64,000 bases of DNA from Alphaproteobacteria bacterium. Lineage in GTDB: Bacteria; Pseudomonadota; Alphaproteobacteria; UBA9655. Each line of letters starts with the position of its first letter. Positions within the stretch are counted from its first letter, which is position 1. Location: contig CANGTV010000001.1 in the NCBI GenBank assembly GCA_947457015.1, positions 26,776 through 90,775 on the forward strand, read 5' to 3'. The position numbers and the translations under genes are program-made. Positions 34,977 to 44,472 of the stretch are shown piece after piece. The notes under the pieces are model-generated. The model had not been told where the DNA came from. It saw nothing but the letters and a program-made list of their open reading frames with translations, and made no database searches.

Positions 34977-35870
34977 CTATTGAGGTACGGACATTCCTTT
35001 ACGGTTGTTTTCAAAAAGCAAATTTCGGGGGTTTTCATCAAGTTTTTGGAAAAAACGAGTTGCTTTATTCAGCATGGTGCGCATGTCTCCCAGAGTTTGT
35101 AAAATTTCATAAGAACCGCTCTGCGTGAGTGTGTCCAAAGCAGCCTTATTTTTATCAAAATAATGAGAAATTCCATCAGCGGCTAGATCTATTTTTGTCA
35201 AAGTTTTTTGTGTTGAATGGCTTACATCTTTAACTTCTCTATTCAACGTGCGGGCAGTTTGGCTTGCATTTTCAATAAGTTCTTTCAAAGGTTTAGAACT
35301 GTCCGCGAGTCGTTGAGAAAGGATATCAACATTTTTCAAGGTTTCTGAAAAGCGATTTCTATTTTGTTCGTTGAACGTAGAATTGATTCGGTCAACAAGA
35401 TTTGTGAATTTATTAACCATGCGTGGAAGCATGGTCATGATTTCTTCTACGCCAGAATAACGGGAGGGAATGACGGGATACTTTTGTCCCGATTTGGTCT
35501 TGAGAAGAGGGCTCTCCTTATTCCCGCCATAAATTTGGACAAATTTGTATCCTGTCAATCCTTGGAGTTCGAGTGAAGCGTATGCATCTTCCTTAATATC
35601 AATGTTGTTTTTAATGGAGACGGTAATATTAACCACCTCGAGATTTCTTGAATCAAGTTCAATGTCTTTAACGGTTCCTACGGGAACGCCGAGAAAATTA
35701 ACGGTTCCTCCAACGGTGAGTCCTGTCACCGATCCTGGGAAGTAGATGGTATAAAAATTAACGTTGTAATCAATATCTTTTTTTGCAAGCCATAAGAAAA
35801 AAGAAAGAATTCCTGCAATAGACAAGAGAACAAATGTTCCAACCATCATATATCCAGCGCGGGTTTCCAT
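34977..35870 (-). CDS. mlaD: Mla system substrate-binding protein MlaD (MCE domain)
   Basis: Inner-membrane-anchored periplasmic protein that forms a hexameric ring on the MlaFEB ABC transporter. It has one N-terminal transmembrane helix (ARAGYMMVGTFVLLSIAGIL), an MCE domain at about 38-117 (NVNFYTIYFPGSVTGLTVGGTVNFLGVPVG is characteristic), and a long helical C-terminal part (about 150-290, coiled-coil-like). The 297 residues make it longer than E. coli MlaD (183), as in other alphaproteobacteria. AGGAG lies five bases before the ATG. It follows mlaF after 2 bases. Confidence 0.93.
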   Translation of the reverse strand: METRAGYMMVGTFVLLSIAGILSFFLWLAKKDIDYNVNFYTIYFPGSVTGLTVGGTVNFLGVPVGTVKDIELDSRNLEVVNITVSIKNNIDIKEDAYASLELQGLTGYKFVQIYGGNKESPLLKTKSGQKYPVIPSRYSGVEEIMTMLPRMVNKFTNLVDRINSTFNEQNRNRFSETLKNVDILSQRLADSSKPLKELIENASQTARTLNREVKDVSHSTQKTLTKIDLAADGISHYFDKNKAALDTLTQSGSYEILQTLGDMRTMLNKATRFFQKLDENPRNLLFENNRKGMSVPQ

Positions 35871-35872
35871 AG

Positions 35873-36646
35873 TTACTCCTTAAGGGTTGCCAAAGCAAGC
35901 CGGCCACGGACTCCATGAAAATAATCATGAATCCAAGGGTGTTTGTTCTTTAACAATGAATTTAATGTCCCCACAATGGCCTGTTTGTCAACTAGAACCG
36001 CAAGGCGATCGCAAAGACGTCTTATACTATCTAAATCATGCGTTATCATGACAACAGTTAAATTAAGGTTGGCTCTTAAGGTTAAAATAAGCTCGTCAAA
36101 CGCTGCGGCTGAAATAGGGTCCAGGCCGGATGTAGGCTCATCAAGAAATAAAATTTCAGGATCCACGGCAAGCGCACGCGCGAGGGCCACTCTTTTTACC
36201 ATTCCTCCAGAAAGTTCGGAAGGATATTTAAAGAAATCGTCTTCTTGAAGTCCCACCATCTTTAGCTTAAGAAGGGCCATTTCACGGGCCAAGTCATCGG
36301 GCATGTTTTCCATATCTTTCATAGGGATCTGAATGTTCTCACCGACGGTAAGAGAGCTAAAGAGAGCGCCACCTTGAAATAAAACACCCCAATGAGATTG
36401 GAGATGTAAAGTTGTAATTTGTTCAAGAGATCCAATGCTCTTTCCTAAAACGGTAATTGTCCCTTGCTTGAGAGGGCTAAGACCTAAGATAGTATTTAAA
36501 AGAACGGACTTACCAGCTCCAGATCCTCCTACGATTCCAAAAATCTCTCCTCGAAATATATCCAAGTCTAAGTGATCGTGGATGGTTTGGGAGCCAAATT
36601 TTGTTACAAGATCTCGGATAGAGATGATAGGGGGATCCTGTGTCAT
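35873..36646 (-). CDS. mlaF: Mla ABC transporter ATPase MlaF
   Basis: ATP-binding subunit that powers phospholipid transport across the periplasm. Walker A GGSGAGKS lies near residue 40, signature LSGGMVKRVALARAL, and Walker B ILFLDEPTSGLDP. The 257-residue length is standard. It begins on the base after the mlaE stop and is co-transcribed as mlaE-mlaF-mlaD. Confidence 0.95.
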   Translation of the reverse strand: MTQDPPIISIRDLVTKFGSQTIHDHLDLDIFRGEIFGIVGGSGAGKSVLLNTILGLSPLKQGTITVLGKSIGSLEQITTLHLQSHWGVLFQGGALFSSLTVGENIQIPMKDMENMPDDLAREMALLKLKMVGLQEDDFFKYPSELSGGMVKRVALARALAVDPEILFLDEPTSGLDPISAAAFDELILTLRANLNLTVVMITHDLDSIRRLCDRLAVLVDKQAIVGTLNSLLKNKHPWIHDYFHGVRGRLALATLKE

Positions 36647-37795
36647 TTAAATGCCTATTTTTGAAAAGAAGACGGACAAAAGAGCATCCGCTAGGGTGAC
36701 CAAAAATATTCCTTCAACAACTGAGCGTGTCGTACAAATTCCTACACTTTCTGCAGTGCCTTTAACGCGCATGCCTTCAAAGCAGCTTACAACTCCAATA
36801 ATGGCTCCAAAAAGAGGAGCTTTTATGATTCCAATCCAAAACCCACCAATTGTAACGGCTTCTGCGACGCGATAAATATAAAGCTCAGGGGAAACGTCTA
36901 AGGATAGAACCACCATAATTCCGCCTCCTAAAAGTCCCGCAAGGTCAGCTACAAAGGCTAAGCAAGGCATGACCAAGATAAGGGCCAAAATTCGAGGAAT
37001 GATCAACACGTCCATAGGGCTCAGGCCTAAGGTGTTTAGGGCGTCAACCTCTTGATTGACCTTCATAATTCCAATTTGAGCTGTGATAGAGCTCCCCGTA
37101 CGTCCGGCGACTAAAATGGCTGTAATCAGAATTCCAACCTCCCTCACAACAGAAATGCTGACAAGGTTAATAGTATAAATTTCAGCGCCAAAGCGACGTA
37201 ATTGTTCTTCCCCTTGATAAGCGAGGACAAGTCCAAGGGCCATAGAGATGATTAAAACAATGGGAATTGCATTTACGCCAAATCTTTCCATATGGACGAC
37301 AATGGACGTAAGACGTAATCGCCGAGGATGGAGAAACACCAAGAAAAATCCCAGCGTCACTTGACCTAAGAATGTGATAAGATCCCGTGTTAAAAAGGCA
37401 ACATCAATACTTGTTTTTCCTATGTAGGCTAAGCGCGTCCCAAAAAAGGAAAGAGGCTTAGGGGCTTTTTCAAAGGAAGGTTTGTAGGGCTCAAGGTGTG
37501 ACGAAAGCGTCAGAAACGTCTCGCTTGCGTTTTGAATTTTAACGTGATGTCCTTTATGTTCAAGAGCCTGGATAGTGCGTTGCAAAAGCCATATCCCAGA
37601 GGTGTCAAACTCTTTGAAGGCGCTCAGATCGAAAGAAATATGAGTTGGAATACTTTTTTTGAGGATGTCTTCACATAATAATTCAGCCTCTCTTGCGGTT
37701 TTTGCAAACCACATCCCATATAATTTGAAGACAGAAGCATCTTTTTGAGAGACAATGTCTATTGTTGGGGCAGAAAATTCAGCTGTTTTTGTCAC
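36647..37795 (-). CDS. mlaE: Mla permease MlaE with N-terminal STAS domain
   Basis: Inner-membrane permease. The 382 residues comprise an N-terminal STAS domain (about 1-115, MlaB-like, with DTSGIWLLQRTIQALEHKGH), then the MlaE domain (about 130-382) with five to six helices, including GRTGSSITAQIGIMKVNQEVDALNTLGLSP and FGAIIGVVSCFEGM. The STAS fusion is common in alphaproteobacteria and replaces the separate mlaB gene. The start is GTG at 37795, divergent from aroK in a 65-bp gap. Confidence 0.94.
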   Translation of the reverse strand: MTKTAEFSAPTIDIVSQKDASVFKLYGMWFAKTAREAELLCEDILKKSIPTHISFDLSAFKEFDTSGIWLLQRTIQALEHKGHHVKIQNASETFLTLSSHLEPYKPSFEKAPKPLSFFGTRLAYIGKTSIDVAFLTRDLITFLGQVTLGFFLVFLHPRRLRLTSIVVHMERFGVNAIPIVLIISMALGLVLAYQGEEQLRRFGAEIYTINLVSISVVREVGILITAILVAGRTGSSITAQIGIMKVNQEVDALNTLGLSPMDVLIIPRILALILVMPCLAFVADLAGLLGGGIMVVLSLDVSPELYIYRVAEAVTIGGFWIGIIKAPLFGAIIGVVSCFEGMRVKGTAESVGICTTRSVVEGIFLVTLADALLSVFFSKIGI

Positions 37796-37860
37796 GAAAT
37801 GTGTTCCCTCTTGTAATGCAATTGGGTATGTTAAAGGAAAGTAAGAGAGATTTCAAAGGA

Positions 37861-38436
37861 ATGAAAGAAAAACCGAAAAGATATTCGGCAACCCTTGTTT
37901 TACCGAAAACGTTAGTCCTTGTTGGGATGATGGGTGCTGGAAAAAGTAGTATTGGCTGGCGCTTGGCAAGAAAACTCGGGATTCCTTTTCATGACACAGA
38001 TCAAGAAGTGGAACGAGCAGCGGGTTGCTCTGTTGCTGATATTTTTGAAACATGGGGGGAAAAAGCTTTTCGAGACGCCGAAAGGCGCGTTATGAAGCGT
38101 CTTTTAAGTAGTTCAGTGCAGGTCATTTCTACAGGAGATGGAGCTTTTATTGATGAAGAAAGCCGGGCTCTCATCAAAGAAAATTCTCTTTCCTTATGGT
38201 TGAGGGCCGACCCTGAAGTATTGTATGAGCGCGTCATTCGCAGAGATACACGTCCTCTTCTTTTTGAAGGAGACGCAAAGCAAATTCTTGATGAAATGGT
38301 TGAACGCCGTTATCCGCTTTATGAAAAAGCCGATCTCATTGTTGAAAGTAATGATGACGCTCATGAGGCGACCGTAGAGAGAGTTATGGAAGTTCTTAAT
38401 CTCACATTTATGATTAAGGGATTTAAACAAGCATGA
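37861..38436 (+). CDS. aroK: Shikimate kinase
   Basis: Phosphorylates shikimate in aromatic amino-acid synthesis. P-loop GMMGAGKSS near residue 20 and the shikimate-binding DTDQEVE nearby. FRDAERRV carries the conserved Arg. The glycine-rich shikimate loop, normally GGG, reads STGDGAFID, with an Asp at the central Gly. The start is uncertain: ATG at 37861 or 37828. The upstream gap is short, with a possible -10 (TATGTT) that favours 37861. It overlaps mlaA by 4 bases (ATGA). The usual partner aroB is absent. Confidence 0.9.
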   Translation: MKEKPKRYSATLVLPKTLVLVGMMGAGKSSIGWRLARKLGIPFHDTDQEVERAAGCSVADIFETWGEKAFRDAERRVMKRLLSSSVQVISTGDGAFIDEESRALIKENSLSLWLRADPEVLYERVIRRDTRPLLFEGDAKQILDEMVERRYPLYEKADLIVESNDDAHEATVERVMEVLNLTFMIKGFKQA

Positions 38437-39518
38437 TATCCCTGTTAAAGCTTAACATATGGACCTTATTGTCATTCACCCGTTTGTCATCCCCGCGTAG
38501 GCGGGGATCCAGGGAAATAAATCACACCATCATCCCGAATTTATTTCGGGATCTCTTTGATAAGAAAATGCTGAGTGATCCTGGCTCAAGGCCGGGACTA
38601 AAGGTTCAGCATGACAATGGTTATCTGGATCCCCGCCTACGCGAGGATGACAACTGTGGGATTAACGTAAAGTGCTCACTTTTAGTTAGGGCGAGTATAG
38701 CCTTTCTTATCTTTTTGTCTCTTACTCTTTCTCCATCTTATGCTCAACAAGATGCATGGAGCTATGCAGATAATGAGCAACACCCTGGCAAGGAAGAGAA
38801 ACTTGGCATTGATGAGTGGATTGAAGTTATGAATCCTCCCCCGTCAGCAGAAGATAATGATCCGTTTGAATCTTTTAATCGCCTTGTCTTTAGTTTTAAT
38901 GAATTTCTCGACATGGTTCTGATAGAGCCTCTTTCAAGAATGTATCATGATCTTGTGCCTGAGTTTGCTCGTGAACGGGTAGGATACGCCTTGCGAAATT
39001 TAAGTGAACCTGTTGTTTTTGCTAATAATCTTCTTCAAGGAGATCTGGAAGGCGCGCGCGTAACCTTGGGACGCTTTGTTGTGAATTCCACACTCGGACT
39101 AGCGGGCCTTTTTGATGCTTCAACTGATTGCGGACTTCCCTATAAAAAAGAAGATTTTGGCTTAACGCTGGCATCTTGGGGGATTGATGCAGGTCCTTAT
39201 CTTGTATTGCCTGTTTTAGGCCCCTCTAATCCGAGAGATGCGTGGGGGAAAGCAGGGGACTATGCCTTGGATCCTATCAACTGGTGGGCCTATCATCGTA
39301 AAAAAGAAGTTTATAGTTATACGCGCACCGGGGTGCAAATTATAGACGCAAAAACAGAAAATCTTGAACTGATGAATGATCTGCGAAACAATGCTATTGA
39401 CTTCTATGCCACTCTTCGTGCCTGGTATTACGAAAGACGAAAAGATTTAATGCTCGAGAAAGAAGAGCGAGTCGCTCTGGATACACCAAGACCAGACGAT
39501 GATGACGACGATGAATAA
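38433..39518 (+). CDS. mlaA: Mla outer-membrane protein MlaA (VacJ) with repeat-derived N-terminal insertion
   Basis: Removes phospholipids from the outer leaflet of the outer membrane. The MlaA domain starts near residue 145 (DPFESFNRLVFSFNEFLD) and runs to about 340, with NLSEPVVFANNLLQGD, RFVVNSTLGLAGLFD and GPYLVLPVLGPSNPRDA. The ATG overlaps the aroK stop (ATGA), so it looks like the true start, yet a 170-bp composite repeat is spliced in frame right after the first 18 codons. The signal peptide (FLIFLSLTLSPSYA) therefore begins near residue 90. No ATG, GTG or TTG remains between the repeat and the signal, so translation must pass through the repeat or use an internal ATG at about 38567. 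Confidence 0.88.
   Translation: MISLLKLNIWTLLSFTRLSSPRRRGSREINHTIIPNLFRDLFDKKMLSDPGSRPGLKVQHDNGYLDPRLREDDNCGINVKCSLLVRASIAFLIFLSLTLSPSYAQQDAWSYADNEQHPGKEEKLGIDEWIEVMNPPPSAEDNDPFESFNRLVFSFNEFLDMVLIEPLSRMYHDLVPEFARERVGYALRNLSEPVVFANNLLQGDLEGARVTLGRFVVNSTLGLAGLFDASTDCGLPYKKEDFGLTLASWGIDAGPYLVLPVLGPSNPRDAWGKAGDYALDPINWWAYHRKKEVYSYTRTGVQIIDAKTENLELMNDLRNNAIDFYATLRAWYYERRKDLMLEKEERVALDTPRPDDDDDDE
38484..38653. repeat. Composite palindromic element (R3-R2-R3) inside mlaA
   Basis: The outer arms are inverted R3 hairpins: TTGTCATCCCCGCGTAGG on the left, CCTACGCGAGGATGACAA on the right. The centre is an R2 unit (CATCCCGAATTTATTTCGGG ... TTCAGCATGACAATGG). The whole unit occurs a second time, in reverse orientation, at 56494-56655. 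The reading frame stays open across it. Confidence 0.88.
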
Positions 39519-39539
39519 TAAAAATAAGAAAGGTTCATA

Positions 39540-40142
39540 ATGCTAAAAAAATTTCTTTTAAGTGCCATATTTCTTGTATGGACCCATGAGGCCATAGCCA
39601 CGGTTGAGGGGGAAAAGGCGGAAGCTTTTATGACTGAAATTGGAAACAAGGTCATTACTCTCTTAACGAACCACTCAATTTCCCCGCAAGAGAAAGCGGC
39701 ACAATTTCAAGACGTTTTGGAAACAAAATTTAACGTAAGAGCGATTGGAAAATTTGTATTAGGGCGGTATTGGAAACAAGCCTCTAAGGAAGAAAAGGAA
39801 AAATTTTTAGCTCTTTTTAAAGTGTCCACCGTTTCCTGTTATGCAACGCGTTTTAGTGAATACACCTCTGAAAAGTTTGAAGTTGTGGGATCTCGCACAG
39901 AAAAAGATGGGGGAGTTACGGTCTTGACGCGTATTGTGAGACCAAATGGCCAGTCAATCCTTATTGATTGGAAGATCTTTGAGAAAAAAGGGGAAATGCG
40001 CATTTATGATGTTATTTTAGAAGGCATTAGTATGAGCATTACTCAACGGTCAGAATACGCCTCTGTGATTCAACAGGGAGGCGGCAAAATTCAAGCGCTG
40101 ATTACGGCTCTTGAGAAAAAATCAGGAAGACAGAGCCGCTAA
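39540..40142 (+). CDS. mlaC: Mla periplasmic phospholipid carrier MlaC
   Basis: Soluble shuttle between MlaA at the outer membrane and MlaD at the inner membrane. A signal peptide ends near residue 20 (HEAIA). The Tgt2/MlaC fold follows, with FNVRAIGKFVLGRYWKQAS and FLALFKVSTVSCYATRFSEY. The 200 residues are normal length. It follows mlaA by 21 bases, so aroK-mlaA-mlaC form one unit divergent from mlaE-mlaF-mlaD. Confidence 0.92.
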   Translation: MLKKFLLSAIFLVWTHEAIATVEGEKAEAFMTEIGNKVITLLTNHSISPQEKAAQFQDVLETKFNVRAIGKFVLGRYWKQASKEEKEKFLALFKVSTVSCYATRFSEYTSEKFEVVGSRTEKDGGVTVLTRIVRPNGQSILIDWKIFEKKGEMRIYDVILEGISMSITQRSEYASVIQQGGGKIQALITALEKKSGRQSR

Positions 40143-40177
40143 AAGTTGGTTTGGAGGTAATTGATTATCCCCATTCC

Positions 40178-40355
40178 TGTCATGCCCGACTTAGAAACTC
40201 TCGATCTCCGAAGGAAATCATAGAGTTTCTTGATCGGGTATCTTCTCGACGCCCATTGCTCTTGAGACAAGATCCCTCCTCGCGAAGGCGGGGATCAAGA
40301 AGTTCTAAGCCCCCGATCAAGTCGGGGGCAAGAACTTCTAGCTCGGGGATGACAA
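40178..40355. repeat. Composite palindromic repeat (type R1)
   Basis: It has TGTCATGCCCGACTTAG at the left, the CCCCCGATCAAGTCGGGGG hairpin, and AACTTCTAGCTCGGGGATG on the right. It fills the gap between mlaC and the prs gene, which converges on it. Confidence 0.82.
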
Positions 40356-40392
40356 ATCGGCTAATATTTTTCAATTACCTCTTTGTCGTTTC

Positions 40393-41325
40393 TTATTCAA
40401 ATAAAATAGACACCGATTGCTCATCGCTAATACGATCGATGGCTTCCGCAAAGAGAGGGGCAAGAGGAATCTGGCGAATTTTTGTGCATTTTTTTACCTC
40501 ATCAGTTGCGAGAATACTGTCTGTGATAACTACTTCTTTGAGAGCCGACTTTTCAATCCGCTCCAAAGCGGGAGGAGAAAATACTCCATGGGTGACATAA
40601 GCTCTCACAGAAGCGGCTCCCGATTCCATAAGGGCGTCCGCCGCATTACAAAGGGTTCCCGCAGAATCCACAATATCATCTGTGATGAGGCAATGCTGAT
40701 CCTTCACCTCTCCAATGACATTCATAACTTCTGAGACCCCTGGTTTTTCTCGCCTTTTGTCAATGACCGCAAGACCGCAAGGAATGCGTTTTGCAAGCGC
40801 TCGTGCGCGCACAACTCCCCCCACATCAGGGGAGACGACAAGAAGATTTTCTGGGGGCAAATGGTCTTGGATATCCTTTTGAAAAAGGGGAGCTGCAAAA
40901 AGATTATCCACAGGGATATTAAAAAAACCTTGAATTTGCCCTGCATGAAGATCCAGTGTCAACACACGATCTGCACCAGCTGTTGTTAGAATATCGGCCA
41001 CAAGTTTAGCAGAAATAGGAGTGCGAGGTCCGGACTTGCGATCTTGACGGGCATAGCCAAAATAAGGAAGGCACGCCGTAATACGTCGGGCAGAGCCTCG
41101 CTTTAAGGCATCAATCGTCACCAAAAGCTCCATTAAATGGTCATTGACAGGCTTGCTTGTGGATTGAACCACAAACATATCTTCGCCCCGTACAGTTTCC
41201 AAAATTTCAACAAAAACTTCATTGTCTGCAAAACGCCGAATGACCGCTTCCGTTAAGGAAGTCTTTAAATGATGAGCAATTCCTTCGGCAAGAGGACGGT
41301 TACTATTGCAGGCAATAATTTTCAT
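40393..41325 (-). CDS. prs: Ribose-phosphate pyrophosphokinase
   Basis: Makes PRPP from ribose-5-phosphate and ATP for nucleotide, His and Trp synthesis. The 310 residues carry [11 protein letters not shown] near the N-terminus, [30 protein letters not shown], and the PRPP-binding [13 protein letters not shown]. The class I form is indicated by the length and loops. It stands alone, flanked by repeat elements on both sides. Confidence 0.96.
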   Translation of the reverse strand: MKIIACNSNRPLAEGIAHHLKTSLTEAVIRRFADNEVFVEILETVRGEDMFVVQSTSKPVNDHLMELLVTIDALKRGSARRITACLPYFGYARQDRKSGPRTPISAKLVADILTTAGADRVLTLDLHAGQIQGFFNIPVDNLFAAPLFQKDIQDHLPPENLLVVSPDVGGVVRARALAKRIPCGLAVIDKRREKPGVSEVMNVIGEVKDQHCLITDDIVDSAGTLCNAADALMESGAASVRAYVTHGVFSPPALERIEKSALKEVVITDSILATDEVKKCTKIRQIPLAPLFAEAIDRISDEQSVSILFE

Positions 41326-41443
41326 GGACTCTCTAATGTTAAATGAAGTTTTGCTGAAACCTAACAGCTTGAAGAGATTGTGTAAATAGGGAGGATGAGG
41401 GAATTTTCAACATCAAGCAATTTTTGAAGCACTGTCCATTCCG

Positions 41444-41514
41444 TTGTCATCCCCGAGCTAGCAATGTTTTGATTTTCTTTGAAAAACAAAACATTGCTAG
41501 CTCGGGGATGACAA
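41444..41514. repeat. 71-bp almost perfect palindrome (type R1 hairpin)
   Basis: From TTGTCATCCCCGAGCTAG to CTAGCTCGGGGATGACAA, both arms continue as CAATGTTTTG / CAAAACATTG, and the inside (TTTTC ttt GAAAA) also pairs. The arms match without a mismatch for 28 bases, so it is the cleanest example of the R1 unit in the window. Confidence 0.88.
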
Positions 41515-41590
41515 ACGTTGGGCAGCCGGGATAAAATCTAGCCAGTGTTGAGGTGCGGCAGTTCTTGGTGTATTTAAAAGAGGAACTACG

Positions 41591-41954
41591 ATGAGTAAAG
41601 ACAATGAATTTGATGGATTTTCTATAGAACTCTTCCGAGATGAAGAGGGTGATTGGCTCGCTCATTTTGAAGAGCTTCCCAATATTTCAGCGTTTGGGGA
41701 TTCCCCAGAAGAAGCTTTGCTTGAACTTAAGGAAGCTTGGGAAGCCACAAAAGAAAGTTATTTGACATAATACTCCTCTTCCCATAGCCCCTGCAAAAAA
41801 AGAGTATAGTGGCCAATTTAACGTGCGTATTGATAGGCTTGTTCATAGGGCGCTTGCTATTGAAGCTGCGCAAGCTGGGATTAGTCTCAATGCGCTTGTC
41901 GCTCAAAAATTAAGCCACCTGGCAAAGCCTTCATTTCTTTCAAAACACCAATAG
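41591..41954 (+). pseudogene. hicB: HicB-like antitoxin, frameshifted
   Basis: The first part (41591-41770, 59 residues) is the HicB N-terminal domain: FSIELFRDEEGDWLAHFEEL, then NISAFGDSPEEALLELKEAWE. The frame then stops. A second frame from about 41766 reads PIAPAKKEYSGQFNVRIDRL, then VHRALAIEAAQAGISLNALV, the ribbon-helix-helix C-terminal domain. One extra base near 41765 (in TTGACATAAT) explains the break. No hicA toxin gene is visible upstream. HicA-HicB is a toxin-antitoxin pair in which HicB binds HicA and DNA. This copy is a non-functional remnant, or it is truncated to its N-terminal half. Confidence 0.75.
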
Positions 41955-42041
41955 ACTTGAAAAATCGCTTCTTTCTCCCTATCTATCCTGATAGAGTGCA
42001 GTTTCTTAGCGCCGGATAGTTTTGAAGTGCAGTCAGTTCCG

Positions 42042-42113
42042 TTGTCATCCCCGATGAAGAAATGCTAATGTTTTCCTGCAGAAAACAAAGCATTTCTAGC
42101 TCGGGGATCACAG
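42042..42113. repeat. Palindromic repeat (type R1)
   Basis: TTGTCATCCCCGATGAAGAA, then AAATGCTAATGTTTTC, then CATTTCTAGCTCGGGGATCA. It is the same R1 arm pair as at 8501 and 62876, just upstream of typA. Confidence 0.85.
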
Positions 42114-42216
42114 CTGGTGGGCAGACGGAAAAAAACGTCAGGGACTAAGACGCAATTTCTTTTTATCTCCGCTGTTCTTGGCAGCTATGAGATTTATGCT
42201 AGATAGAGGTATACTT

Positions 42217-44040
42217 ATGAACACAATTCGAAATTTGGCCATTATTGCCCACGTTGACCACGGGAAGACAACCCTTGTGGACGCCCTTTTTCGCCAGAGC
42301 GGCACTTTCCGTGACAATCAACGCATTGCGGAAAGAGCCATGGATAGTAATGAGCTGGAAAAGGAACGCGGCATTACGATTTTGGCTAAGTGTACGTCCA
42401 TTTCCTGGGAAGATAATCGTCTTAATATCGTTGATACCCCAGGGCATGCTGATTTTGGAGGAGAAGTCGAGCGCATCCTCTCCATGGTTGACGGCGTGCT
42501 TGTTCTTGTGGATGCCTCTGAAGGCCCCATGCCGCAAACGAAATTTGTGGTGGCTAAAGCCCTGCGTCAAGGCCTGAAGCCTATTGTGGTTATCAATAAG
42601 GCGGATAAGCCGGATGCACGTTCTTATGAAGTGCATGAGGAAGTTTTTGATCTTTTCGCAGCCCTTGATGCAACTGACGAGCAATTGGATTTTCCCACTC
42701 TCTATGCCTCTGCGAAGGAAGGCTGGGCCATTGAAAACTTAGAAGATCCAAAAGTGGATCTTTCTCCTCTCTTTAAGGCCATTGTGAAGCACGTGGCTGT
42801 TGCGGAGGGAGATCCAGAAGCCCCTTTTTCTATGCTTGTCACAACCCTCGAGGCCGACCCTTATTTAGGGCGTATTTTAACGGGCCGCATTCAAAGTGGG
42901 ACGGCACGTATGAATATGGCTGTTAAAGCTTTGGGGAGAGAGGGCAATGTTTTAGAGCAAACGCGCCTGACCAAACTCCTCGCCTTCCGAGGGCTTGAGC
43001 GTCTTCCCATTCAAGAAGCGGTTGCGGGAGACATTGTGGCGGTTGCCGGCTTTGAGAAAGCCACCGTGTCCGATACCATTTGTGTGCCTGAAGTGATGGA
43101 GCCATTGAAGTCTCTTCCCATTGATCCGCCTACGTTGGCCATGACCTTTTGTGTGAATGATTCACCCTTTGCTGGAAAGGAAGGAAAAAAAGTAACCTCC
43201 CGCATGATTCGCGATCGTTTAATGACTGAAGCAGAAAGTAACGTTTCTATTAAGGTCAGCGAAACTCAATCAACGGATGCTTTCGAAGTCGCGGGCCGGG
43301 GAGAGTTGCAGTTGGGCGTTCTCATTGAAACCATGCGTCGAGAAGGCTTTGAGCTGGCTATTGGCCGTCCTCGGGTTCTGTTTAAAAAAGATGACGTGAC
43401 GGGTCAGCTTTTAGAGCCAATAGAGGAAGTTCAGATTGATGTGGATGATGAATATACCGGCATTGTGGTTGAAAAAATGGGCTTACGCAAAGGGGAGATG
43501 AACGATATGCGTCCCTCCGGCGGAGGCAAAACCAGGATCGTCTTCATTGCTCCCTCTCGTGGTCTGATTGGCTATCAAGGAGAATTTTTAACAGACACCC
43601 GCGGCACAGGGGTGATGAGTCGTCTCTTCCACAGCTATGGTCCCCATAAAGGCCCCATTGGTGGGAGACGAAATGGAGCCTTGATTTCAAATGGAACGGG
43701 AGAAGCGGTTACCTATTCTCTTGCAAATCTTGACGATCGCGGTGTGATGTTTATTACCCCAGGAACGCCTGTTTACCAAGGAATGATCATTGGGGAACAT
43801 ACCCGTGATAATGACTTGGAAGTCAACGTGTTAAAAGCAAAGCAACTCACAAACTTCCGCGTTACAGGAAAAGAAGAGGCTGTGCGCCTGACGCCTCCTC
43901 GGATTTTTACACTGGAACAATCCATCGCGTATATTGAAGAGGATGAGCTTGTGGAGGTTACACCTCAATCTTTACGTATTCGAAAGACTCTTTTAGATCC
44001 CAATGATCGCAAAAGAGCAGACCGCGCGGAAAAGAAGTAA
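42217..44040 (+). CDS. typA: Translational GTPase TypA/BipA
   Basis: Ribosome-binding GTPase involved in 50S assembly and stress response. The start at 42217 ([20 protein letters not shown]) has GAGG seven bases upstream. The upstream in-frame ATGs add a leader that is not conserved. G motifs: [31 protein letters not shown]. The typical TypA C-terminal domain continues to residue 607, the usual length. It is monocistronic, with repeats on both sides. Confidence 0.97.
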   Translation: MNTIRNLAIIAHVDHGKTTLVDALFRQSGTFRDNQRIAERAMDSNELEKERGITILAKCTSISWEDNRLNIVDTPGHADFGGEVERILSMVDGVLVLVDASEGPMPQTKFVVAKALRQGLKPIVVINKADKPDARSYEVHEEVFDLFAALDATDEQLDFPTLYASAKEGWAIENLEDPKVDLSPLFKAIVKHVAVAEGDPEAPFSMLVTTLEADPYLGRILTGRIQSGTARMNMAVKALGREGNVLEQTRLTKLLAFRGLERLPIQEAVAGDIVAVAGFEKATVSDTICVPEVMEPLKSLPIDPPTLAMTFCVNDSPFAGKEGKKVTSRMIRDRLMTEAESNVSIKVSETQSTDAFEVAGRGELQLGVLIETMRREGFELAIGRPRVLFKKDDVTGQLLEPIEEVQIDVDDEYTGIVVEKMGLRKGEMNDMRPSGGGKTRIVFIAPSRGLIGYQGEFLTDTRGTGVMSRLFHSYGPHKGPIGGRRNGALISNGTGEAVTYSLANLDDRGVMFITPGTPVYQGMIIGEHTRDNDLEVNVLKAKQLTNFRVTGKEEAVRLTPPRIFTLEQSIAYIEEDELVEVTPQSLRIRKTLLDPNDRKRADRAEKK

Positions 44041-44472
44041 GGGGGTCTTCTTACACGGACACTTTTGTTTCCGCTTACCAGACGTCATCCCCTGGCCAGT
44101 TTTTTGTCATCCCCGAGCTAGGAATGCTTTGTTTTCGTAAGAAAACATTAGCATTTCTTCATCGGGGATCTTGCTTGAACAGAAAAGATCCTCGGGTCAA
44201 GAAGTGCTAAGCTTTGCTACGCAAATCAAGCACTTCTAGCCCAAGGATGACACAGAGAGGGAATACTTCAAAAAACATTCGATGTCACAATGGCCAATCA
44301 GAAAGTTTGCTTTATACAAATTTTATATTTAAAATAATAAATATAAAATAATATAATTATGCAAAAAACTATTATCTCAGAGGTCGCGTTATTTTAATTC
44401 CTGAAGGCGATCTTTGTTGGCCGCAGCTCTATAGAATAGATCATAAGGAACTCCTTAGTCTCAGCGTCTTGT
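44041..44472. repeat. 432-bp gene-free stretch with an R1 composite repeat and AT-rich DNA
   Basis: 44105-44253 is an R1 composite repeat (TTGTCATCCCCGAGCTAGG at its left, CTAGCCCAAGGATGACAC at its right). From 44310 to 44365 the sequence is nearly pure A/T with many TATAA/ATTTA-like words. I see no gene or other signal there. Confidence 0.75.

Noticed and set aside
40151..40600. 149-residue frame starting downstream of mlaC
   Set aside because: Its first half is repeat, the second half is antisense to prs.
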